Shown here: positions 10,148-16,828 of the stretch, piece by piece
Position numbering within the stretch: position 1 is the first letter of the stretch
Layout of the letters: each line of letters begins with the position of its first letter
Origin: Haloterrigena alkaliphila
GTDB lineage: Archaea; Halobacteriota; Halobacteria; Halobacteriales; Natrialbaceae
Assembly (NCBI RefSeq): GCF_017352155.2
Contig: NZ_CP071462.1
Span: 1,488,001 to 1,552,000 of the forward strand
DNA length: 64,000 bases
Direction: 5' to 3'
Translations under genes and position numbers: made by a program
The notes under the pieces: generated by a model
The model's input: the letters and a program-made list of their open reading frames with translations, nothing else
Database searches by the model: none
What the model was told of the DNA's origin: nothing

Positions 10148-10600
10148 TCATAATGTATCTATGTCGTCCTCGTCGAAGTCCAACTGGGCCTCCTCGGGAT
10201 GTTCGGCTTCGTGGGCCCGGTCGTCCTCCGGCGTTTTCATGAATCTGTATCGATCCCCCTTTTGTAACACATATCCATCTTCGGCGAGGCTTTTGAGCTC
10301 AAGTTTTGTTTCCGTCTTTAGCTCTCCCTCCTCGGCTGCAACCTGCTTGATCTCGTCGATGTGCGCGCCCTGAGCATCTGTCTCCAGTTCCTTGACGATA
10401 GACAGAACATGATGAGTTAGATCGGGGTTTGACCAGGCCTCGAGCGTCGGCCCATCGCCCTTTCGAGCGTTCATCTTCCGGATTTGGTCGAGTATCTGTT
10501 TGTGCATTTTCTCGAGGCGACTAATCCGACGATCGAGGGCGTTGAATTTACGCCGGATCTCGTCCTCTGGTGCCGATTCGCTGCTCTCCCATTCAGTCAT
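10148..10600 (-). CDS. Hypothetical protein with coiled coil and probable winged-helix segment
   Basis: A 150-residue acidic protein not recognised as a named family. Residues about 10-45 (FNALDRRISRLEKMHKQIL) form an amphipathic coiled coil. Residues about 60-120 have the helix spacing and closing beta pattern of a winged helix (EIKQVAAEEGELKTETKL followed by LAEDGYVLQKGDRYRF). The tail is very acidic (FDEDDIDTL). A DNA-binding or regulatory role inside the island is inference. It is the first gene of the AT-rich island and its promoter region (10601-10660) is AT-richer than the chromosome around it. Confidence 0.75.
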   Translation of the reverse strand: MTEWESSESAPEDEIRRKFNALDRRISRLEKMHKQILDQIRKMNARKGDGPTLEAWSNPDLTHHVLSIVKELETDAQGAHIDEIKQVAAEEGELKTETKLELKSLAEDGYVLQKGDRYRFMKTPEDDRAHEAEHPEEAQLDFDEDDIDTL

Positions 10601-10707
10601 TGTTCGTGTAGTTCTCTATACCAGTGTCACTTTACACTATGGGTGAAGTTAGGCGGCCGAACACACCTCTCGCGGGCCAAACTACACGCACTTATCTGGG
10701 ACAGTAG

Positions 10708-10866
10708 TCACACCCGGTCGCTGGTCGCCTCGACCGTCGACCGGATCTGCTGAATCGACTCCTCGAGTACGCCAGTGTTGGTGACGAGTTCAAGATCAGA
10801 TAGTGAACTTATCGCCGACTTTTTGAAAAAGTAAAATGGTTCAAGTATGATCTGTCTCGAGCATCT
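10708..10866 (-). pseudogene. Decayed 3' coding remnant, no start codon
   Basis: A 52-codon open stretch whose last about 30 residues (DLELVTNTGVLEESIQQ then IRSTVEATSDRV) read like the C-terminal helix of a real haloarchaeal protein. No ATG, GTG or TTG precedes it in frame and an in-frame TGA lies at 10869-10867. A second coding-like stretch in another frame (PPLLANELLKMLETDHT) lies just upstream. The best reading is a gene degraded by frameshift or truncation within the island. The family is not recognised. Confidence 0.35.
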
Positions 10867-10988
10867 TCAGGAGTTCGTTTGCGAGCAATGGAGGGATTAT
10901 CTCTTAGCGCAGTATAACAGAAATAGAGAATAATAATCTTCTGGAACTGCGCGACCGTCTATTAGACGCACTTACAGTAATATTATTT

Positions 10989-11171
10989 TCAAAATTTATC
11001 CGCGATCTTTTCAATCGATTGGACGAATCTCCACAACAGATATATTATAATCACTAGTAAGGTGTATCCAAACCAAACAATTACCTCCTGAGATAATAAC
11101 ATAGTTATAATCAAGACAGATATAATTACTATCCCGATTGCAGCTATCTCGTAAATACTTTGCTTATTCAT
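10989..11171 (-). CDS. Small two-helix membrane protein, orphan
   Basis: A 60-residue protein with two hydrophobic helices (about 9-27 and 31-50) separated by a short loop, then a charged tail (FVQSIEKIADKF). Its codons are strikingly AT-rich (many ATA and TTA), unlike the neighbouring chromosome, which suggests recent transfer. Family not recognised. Small membrane proteins of this kind occur in mobile or defence-type islands, but nothing here assigns a role. Confidence 0.55.
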   Translation of the reverse strand: MNKQSIYEIAAIGIVIISVLIITMLLSQEVIVWFGYTLLVIIIYLLWRFVQSIEKIADKF

Positions 11172-11354
11172 GTTCGATAGAATAATCTTGTTCCAATATC
11201 ATATAATTTTCCACATTATCGGATAGGGTCTAATACAATAATTACTTACTATAAAATAGCAAAACTAGCCAACAGAAATATATGAAGTTAGTCACCTATA
11301 TGGAGTTTCCTAAATAGGTAGTATTACGTAATTGTATTGTATGCCTACAATTGT

Positions 11355-11930
11355 ATGGTAGATAGAACCCGACGACAGATTCTTCGGAACACTGGTATCG
11401 GAATTGCTGGCATGAGCACTCTCGCAAGTTCAGCTACCGCAAAAGAAGATCACAGTGGAAAAGGTGTAACTGTAGCAGTCCGGAAGTTTATCGAGAAAGG
11501 TGAGTACCAAAAAGCTAAAAAATTGCTGGAAAAGAACGATATCGAGCATTCATTTGCAATCACACGTCCAGCTAATAACGTATCCATTCAGAATGGCCGA
11601 TACGTTTCTCCTAGCACACATGAAGATACGGAAATATTCGTCGGAGTTTATAATAACTTCAATGGGACGTTCGACGTAGTAAACCGCTGGACCTTAGTTG
11701 AAGAGGGCAGTTGGCTTACATCAAACAGTGTTTGCCCTGATGATGGTGCTGCAATATTCTGGAACGAGAACCATTGGCAGCCAGTAAGTCTCGGAAGAAG
11801 CAACTTCAGTACATCTTACGACTACGTAAATTACGGAGAATATTCTGGTTCGGGTGGAGTGCTGGCAGAAGTTGATATCCCTGCGCCAGAGTCAGATAAC
11901 GGTCGAGATAAAGTAACAGGATCATTCTGA
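11355..11930 (+). CDS. Tat-exported protein of unknown function
   Basis: A 191-residue protein. It starts MVDRTRRQILRNTGIGIAG, a classic twin-arginine signal, with a probable cleavage region after SSATAK. The mature part has a lysine-rich helix region (EKGEYQKAKKLLEK) that is less acidic than typical haloarchaeal proteins, then a Thr/Asn/Trp-rich beta-like region with a single Cys (NSVCPDDG). The ATG at 11355 is preferred over an in-frame TTG 18 bp upstream because the Tat motif then falls at the N-terminus. AT-rich codon use matches the island and differs from flanking genes. Family not recognised; export by the Tat system encoded at 33-37 kb is expected. Confidence 0.75.
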   Translation: MVDRTRRQILRNTGIGIAGMSTLASSATAKEDHSGKGVTVAVRKFIEKGEYQKAKKLLEKNDIEHSFAITRPANNVSIQNGRYVSPSTHEDTEIFVGVYNNFNGTFDVVNRWTLVEEGSWLTSNSVCPDDGAAIFWNENHWQPVSLGRSNFSTSYDYVNYGEYSGSGGVLAEVDIPAPESDNGRDKVTGSF

Positions 11931-12253
11931 ATTGAACTGGAAGATGTGACCGGTGATGGGCGTAACTATCCCATTAAAGGACAATAAAAGCATACTTGTA
12001 TAAATACGAACACAAGAACTTGTTCTGGAGCGAATGCTGGGTTAAGTCTCGGTCCTGTATCCATTTCGGTAAGTGATAATGTCCAAAAATGGAGTATGGC
12101 CGCTCAAGATTCATATTAGTATAATGTAATTTTCGGATTAATTCCGCGGTAAACGACATCGGATCGGTGACGATCCACCGCCTTTGACCGTACAGCGAAA
12201 TGTCCGACTGCCGCGCTTCGTGATGCTGTAGTCCGCTAGCGGAACGTCCTGGT
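11931..12253. other. Gene-free right part of the AT-rich island
   Basis: 323 bp with no credible ORF on either strand. It changes from AT-rich to GC-rich near 12130. It contains a small hairpin TCCGCTAGCGGA immediately before the right-hand 52-bp repeat. Confidence 0.5.
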
Positions 12254-12305
12254 TGCTCGAGCGGGCCGGCGAACCGCGCGCCTGACTGCAACTCGGCGGG
12301 ATCAC
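12254..12305. repeat. 52-bp direct repeat, right border of AT-rich island
   Basis: Partner of 9951-10002 (42 of 52 identical, no gaps, same orientation). It ends 52 bp before the start codon of the deaminase gene, so a promoter-associated function is an alternative to an integration scar. Confidence 0.65.
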
Positions 12306-12357
12306 TGCCCGACTCCCATTCGACAGGATAAGGCGACTCCGCGAGAAACGCCGAGCC

Positions 12358-13656
12358 ATGACAACGCTGGCGATCACCGGCGGACAGGTACTGTTGCCCG
12401 ACATCACGGTCACCCGTGCGGACGTCCTGATCGATCAGGACCGCGGCGAAATCCTCGAGATCGGCGACGACCTCGCGGCCGACGCCGACGAGACGCTCGA
12501 CGCCGCGGACTCGCTGGTCACCCCGGGGTTCGTCAACGGCCACAGTCACGTCGCGATGACCCTGCTCCGGGGATTCGCGGACGACAAGCCGCTCGACGCC
12601 TGGCTGCAGGAGGACATCTGGCCGGTCGAAGCCGAACTGACCGCCGACTCCGTTCGAGCCGGGACCGAACTCGGCGTCCTCGAGATGATCAAGTCCGGAA
12701 CCACCGCGTTCGCGGACATGTACTTCTTCGTGCCGACGATCGCCAGGGCGGTCGCGGACGCGGGCCTGCGGGCTCGACTCGGCCACGGCGTTATTTCGGT
12801 CGGCAAGGACGAGGACGCGGTCCGCGAGGACGCCCGCGAGGGCCTCGCGGTCGCCGAGGACGTCGACGGGATGGGCGACGGCCGCATCTCGTCGGCGTTC
12901 ATGCCCCACTCGCTGACGACGGTCGACGAGCAGTACCTCGAGGAGTTCGTTCCGCAGGCTCGCGAACTGGGCGTGCCGATCCACTACCACGCCAACGAGA
13001 CCGAAGACGAGGTGGCGCCGATCGTCGAATCCGAGGGTGTCCGCCCCCTCGCGTACGCCGCCGAGAAGGGGATGCTCGAGGACGGCGACTTCATCGCCCA
13101 CGGCGTCCACCTCGACGAGAGCGAGATCGGCCTGCTCGCGGAGGCGGGCACCAGCGTGATCCACTGCCCCGCCTCGAACATGAAGCTGGCCAGCGGAATG
13201 GCGCCCGTCCAGCGCCTGCTCGAGGCCGGGGTCACCGTCGGGATCGGGACCGACGGCGCCGCCTCGAACAACGACCTCTCGATGCTCGACGAGGCCCGCG
13301 ACGCGGCCATGATCGGCAAGCTCGCCGCGGACGACGCCAGCGCCGTCCCCGCGGAGGCGGTCGTCGAGATGATGACGCGGGGGAGCGCCGACGCCATCGG
13401 GTTCGATACGGGGCGACTCGAGGCGGGCGCCCCCGCCGATCTCGCGGTGATCGACCTCGAGCAGCCCCACCTCACCCCGCGCCACGACCTCGTGAGCCAC
13501 CTGGCCTACGCCGCGGCGGCGGCGGACGTCCGCCACACCGTCTGTGACGGGCAGCTTCTCATGCGCGACCACGAGGTGCTGACGCTCGACGAGGACGCGG
13601 TTCGTGCGCGAGCGAGCGAGGAAGCCGCGGCGCTGATCGATCGCGCTGACGTCTGA
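12358..13656 (+). CDS. mtaD: Amidohydrolase, probable 5'-methylthioadenosine/S-adenosylhomocysteine deaminase
   Basis: A 432-residue metal-dependent amidohydrolase of the TrzA/AtzA/MtaD group. Metal-ligand motifs are visible: GHSHVAM (about residue 61), HYHANET (about 210), AHGVHLDE (about 238) and GTDGAASNN (about 300). The group deaminates SAH, MTA or related adenosine compounds. The adenosylhomocysteinase gene is 1.1 kb downstream on the same strand, which supports a role in recycling S-adenosylmethionine by-products, though substrate specificity cannot be fixed from sequence. The start at ATG 12358 gives the expected N-terminal beta strand TTLAITGGQVLLPD. Confidence 0.85.
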   Translation: MTTLAITGGQVLLPDITVTRADVLIDQDRGEILEIGDDLAADADETLDAADSLVTPGFVNGHSHVAMTLLRGFADDKPLDAWLQEDIWPVEAELTADSVRAGTELGVLEMIKSGTTAFADMYFFVPTIARAVADAGLRARLGHGVISVGKDEDAVREDAREGLAVAEDVDGMGDGRISSAFMPHSLTTVDEQYLEEFVPQARELGVPIHYHANETEDEVAPIVESEGVRPLAYAAEKGMLEDGDFIAHGVHLDESEIGLLAEAGTSVIHCPASNMKLASGMAPVQRLLEAGVTVGIGTDGAASNNDLSMLDEARDAAMIGKLAADDASAVPAEAVVEMMTRGSADAIGFDTGRLEAGAPADLAVIDLEQPHLTPRHDLVSHLAYAAAAADVRHTVCDGQLLMRDHEVLTLDEDAVRARASEEAAALIDRADV

Positions 13657-13805
13657 GGCCGGTCAGTGTCGCACTTCGATGAACGAACTGAACACCTAGA
13701 GGCGATTATAAACGTTCAAAACGATTCTCTGTCGGTCTCGCTGAGGAGGAACGATCGATAACTGCCGAGGGGGTTTATTCATGAATTACTGAATGTATCG
13801 AGTGG

Positions 13806-14447
13806 ATGAACTCATATCGACTACTTGCGACGGCACTGGCTGCCGTCATGGTCTGTACGGCGCTCGCACCGATGGGTGCGGCGGCCGCCACGGTTGACCA
13901 GGACGCGCTTTCGGTGTCCGTCTCACAGGACGACGGCGTACTCGTAACGGTTGCGGCGAACGAAACGGTCGAAAACGCGACCGTCGAGGTTACGACGGAC
14001 GACGAGAACACCTCGTACGTCGGAACGGGCGTGTACACGACCGACGAGAACGGGACGGTGGCCCTCGAGGCGCCGACCGGGAACGAGAGCGTCAACGTGA
14101 CGGTCACGGCGACGGTCGACAACGCGACCGCCCAGACGACGGCGACGCTCGAGCCGACCGAGGACGCCGGCGAGGAGGAGAACTTCGGCTCGCTCGTCTC
14201 GGCGTTCGTCGAGAACGTCAAGAACAACTCCGACACCGACGGCCCGCTCGGCCAGCTGGTGGCGAGCTTCGTCGTCGACAACAACCCGGGTAACGCGCCC
14301 GACCACGCGGGCCCGCCGGGCGAGGACGAGAAGAAGAACGGCGGCGGCCAGCCCGAACACGCCGGCGGTCCGTCGGACAAGAAGGGGAACGGTAACGGCA
14401 ACGGCAGCGGTAACGGCGGCGGCCCGCCGGCCCACGCCGGGAAGTAA
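13806..14447 (+). CDS. Secreted protein with Sec signal peptide, Asn-rich, GGNG-type tail
   Basis: A 213-residue protein with a Sec-type signal (hydrophobic residues 6-20, cleavage likely after GAAAA). The mature N-terminal half (about 30-120) is predicted beta-rich, with at least ten Asn-X-Thr/Ser sequons (for example NET, NAT, NTS, NGT, NES), so heavy N-glycosylation is likely. About 125-160 are more hydrophobic/helical (LVSAFVENVKNN and LGQLVASFVVDNN). The C-terminal about 55 residues are low-complexity Gly/Asn/Pro/His with two similar segments (DHAGPPGEDEK and EHAGGPSDKK). No membrane anchor or LPXTG-like signal is visible. It is probably a cell-surface or extracellular protein of unknown function. 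A TATA-like TTATAAA precedes it near 13706. Confidence 0.75.
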   Translation: MNSYRLLATALAAVMVCTALAPMGAAAATVDQDALSVSVSQDDGVLVTVAANETVENATVEVTTDDENTSYVGTGVYTTDENGTVALEAPTGNESVNVTVTATVDNATAQTTATLEPTEDAGEEENFGSLVSAFVENVKNNSDTDGPLGQLVASFVVDNNPGNAPDHAGPPGEDEKKNGGGQPEHAGGPSDKKGNGNGNGSGNGGGPPAHAGK

Positions 14448-14756
14448 GGACCCGTCGGACGACGACGGCAGGTGACGACCCGACCGACGGACGCCGGTCG
14501 ACGGCTCGCGGTTCGTACTGTCAGAGGCACGATCCCGCCGCCGGTGTCCCGACCGATCGCGGCCGCTCGACTCGCGTCGGGCGCTCGCGATCCACCCTGC
14601 GCGTACCGATGCACACCGTTTTTTCGACCTCTCGAGCCCGGGAGCGACGGCTCTCCGCCCAGCGCCGGCGGCTCCGTAGCGGCCGTCGGATCGAACCGGG
14701 CCCGCCGTCGACGCCGGTTCGGTAGGGTTTTGCGTCCCCTCCCACTCAGTCGACCT
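14448..14756. other. Gene-free spacer before ahcY
   Basis: 309 bp with no credible gene. The in-frame upstream extension of ahcY through this stretch is Arg/Pro-rich and lacks similarity to AhcY. Confidence 0.6.
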
Positions 14757-16046
14757 ATGACCGACACTGCGTATCCGCCGATCAGCGAGCAACTCGACGA
14801 CCTCGAGTCCGCACGCGAGGAGGGCCGTCGTAAGATGGACTGGGCCGCCCAGCACATGCCCATCCTCGAGTCCGTCCGGGAGGAGTTCGTGGCCGACCGG
14901 CCCTTCGAGGGCGAGCGCATCGGGATGGCGATGCACGTCGAGGCCAAGACGGCGATGCTCGTCGAGACGCTCGCGGAGGGTGGGGCCGAAGTCGCCGTCA
15001 CCGGCTGTAACCCGCTCTCGACCCACGACGACGTGAGCGCCGCGCTGGACACCCACGAGAACATCACCAGCTACGCGAAACGCGGCGTCGACGACGAGGA
15101 GTACTACGCCGCTATCGAGGCCGTCATCGCCCACGAACCCACCGTCACGGTCGACGACGGGATGGATCTCGTCGCGGCGATCCACGAGGACTACCCCGAA
15201 CTGATCGACGGCATCGTCGGCGGGGCCGAAGAGACGACGACGGGCGTCCACCGCCTGCGCGCGATGGACGCGGACGGCGCGCTCGAGTATCCCGTCTTCG
15301 CCGTCAACGACACGCCCATGAAGCGGCTGTTCGACAACGTCCACGGCACCGGCGAGTCCTCGCTGGCCTCCATCGCCATGACCACGAACCTCTCGTGGGC
15401 CGGCAAGAACGTCGTCGTCGCGGGCTACGGCTACTGCGGCAAGGGCGTCGCACAGAAGGCGTCGGGCCAGAACGCGAACGTCATCGTCACCGAAGTCGAG
15501 CCCCGCCGCGCGCTCGAGGCCCACATGGAGGGGTACGACGTGATGCCGATGGCCGAGGCGGCCGAGGTCGGCGACGTCTTCCTCACCACGACCGGTAACC
15601 GCGACGTCATCGTCGAGGAACACTTCGAGAAGATGCAGGACGGCGTCCTGCTGGCCAACGCGGGTCACTTCGACATCGAGATCGATCTCGAGGCGCTCGA
15701 CGAGTTGGCGGTCGACCGCCACGAGGCCCGCGACGGCGTCGAGGCTTACGAACTCGCGGACGGTCGCAAACTCAACGTCATCGCCGAGGGCCGACTCGTC
15801 AACCTCGCCGCGCCCGTCTCGCTGGGCCACCCGGTCGAAGTGATGGACCAGTCGTTCGGTGTGCAGGCCGTCTGCGTGCGCGAAATGCTGGAGAACGCCG
15901 ATCAGTACGAGGCCGGCGTCCACGACGTCCCCGACGAACTCGACAAAGAGATCGCCGAGATCAAACTCGAGGCCGAGGGCGTCGACTTCGATTCGCTGAC
16001 GGATACCCAGCGCGAGTACATGGGTAGCTGGGACCACGGAACGTAG
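14757..16046 (+). CDS. ahcY: Adenosylhomocysteinase (S-adenosyl-L-homocysteine hydrolase)
   Basis: A 429-residue NAD-dependent enzyme that splits S-adenosylhomocysteine into adenosine and homocysteine. Visible landmarks are MHVEAKTA, the NAD-binding region VVVAGYGYCGKGVA, the segment TTTGNRDVI, the substrate-binding NAGHFDIEID and the C-terminal HPVEVMDQSF. Length is normal for archaeal AhcY, which lacks the bacterial insertion. The ATG at 14757 is chosen because homology-like sequence begins there; about 95 in-frame upstream codons are not coding. It probably works in the same pathway as the upstream deaminase gene. It is followed by terminator-like hairpins before the convergent PAS gene. 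Confidence 0.97.
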   Translation: MTDTAYPPISEQLDDLESAREEGRRKMDWAAQHMPILESVREEFVADRPFEGERIGMAMHVEAKTAMLVETLAEGGAEVAVTGCNPLSTHDDVSAALDTHENITSYAKRGVDDEEYYAAIEAVIAHEPTVTVDDGMDLVAAIHEDYPELIDGIVGGAEETTTGVHRLRAMDADGALEYPVFAVNDTPMKRLFDNVHGTGESSLASIAMTTNLSWAGKNVVVAGYGYCGKGVAQKASGQNANVIVTEVEPRRALEAHMEGYDVMPMAEAAEVGDVFLTTTGNRDVIVEEHFEKMQDGVLLANAGHFDIEIDLEALDELAVDRHEARDGVEAYELADGRKLNVIAEGRLVNLAAPVSLGHPVEVMDQSFGVQAVCVREMLENADQYEAGVHDVPDELDKEIAEIKLEAEGVDFDSLTDTQREYMGSWDHGT

Positions 16047-16109
16047 AGCGTTCCAGCGAATAGGCACCGAACAGTCCCTCGAACTGTTTGTCCGGGTCGT
16101 GTGCGTCGC

Positions 16110-16196
16110 GTCACAGCAAGCGTAACGCTGTGACTCACGAACGTCGGCATCACGTCAAAACGGATTTCCGGCTGGAAGACGGTCTCTCGACCGTCT
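16110..16196. terminator. Two hairpins in the convergent spacer after ahcY
   Basis: GTCACAGC (16110-16117) pairs perfectly with GCTGTGAC (16127-16134). AGACGGT (16177-16183) pairs with ACCGTCT (16190-16196), the second reaching the stop of the convergent gene. The location between convergent genes suggests transcription termination or mRNA 3' end protection. Confidence 0.4.
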
Positions 16197-16828
16197 CAGG
16201 CCGTTTCGTCGTCTTCGTCGGCAGTCGATGCTGCTACCACGAACACCAGACTGCCGTCCTCGGGACCACCGAGGCGAACCGTAACGGGGATCGTCCGACC
16301 GGATCGTCGGCGCCCAGTACAGGACCCCGTCCAGCGCCAGCCGTCCGCGACCGTCGGAATCGCGGTCGCCTCGAGGTGTTCGACGCTTTCGTCGGTGAAC
16401 AGCGTCCGCCAGGGCTGGCCGACGAGCGCCTCGTGGTCGTAGCCGAACTGCATCGCGAACGCCCGGTTCGCGAACTCGATGATGCCGTCGGGCGTGACGA
16501 TCGCGATCGCGTCCTGGGTGAGTTCGACGCCGGTCAGCGAGCGCTGTGTCAGCGCGGCGAGGCGCCGTCGCTCGACGAGTGACCGGATCCGATGGCGCAG
16601 TCGCTCGGCGGCGATCGAATCCGCTCGGCGCAGCCAGTCGACCAGCGGGTACGAGTCGATCGTCTCGTCGAGCGCCGGTGACGGGTCGTCCACGAGGAGG
16701 ACGATCGGCAGTTCGGGATCGCGCTCCCGGACGCGCTCGAGCAGGCCGAACAGCTCGCGAACGTCGGCGCGTGGGTCCTCGACGCTCGGACGGACCCGTA
16801 CGAACTCGAGTTGACGGACGAGGTTCAC
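16196..16828 (-). pseudogene. Receiver-like/PAS protein, apparently truncated at its N-terminus
   Basis: About 210 codons. The N-terminal part (RVRERDPELPIVLLVDD) looks like the second half of a response-regulator receiver domain; the first half, including the acidic pocket, is missing. A PAS domain follows (DAIAIVTPDGIIEFANRAF to about RTIPVTVRLGGPEDGSLVFV) and a natural acidic C-terminus. GTG codons at 16828 and 16837 could start translation, but the sequence there is antisense to the PAS domain of the plus-strand regulator. The two genes appear broken head-to-head near 16735. It may still be expressed as a lone PAS protein. Confidence 0.5.

Noticed and set aside
9951-12305. Island as an integrated virus or plasmid with integrase
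   Set aside because: No integrase, replication or structural gene is visible in the 2.25 kb; at most a remnant or non-autonomous insertion.
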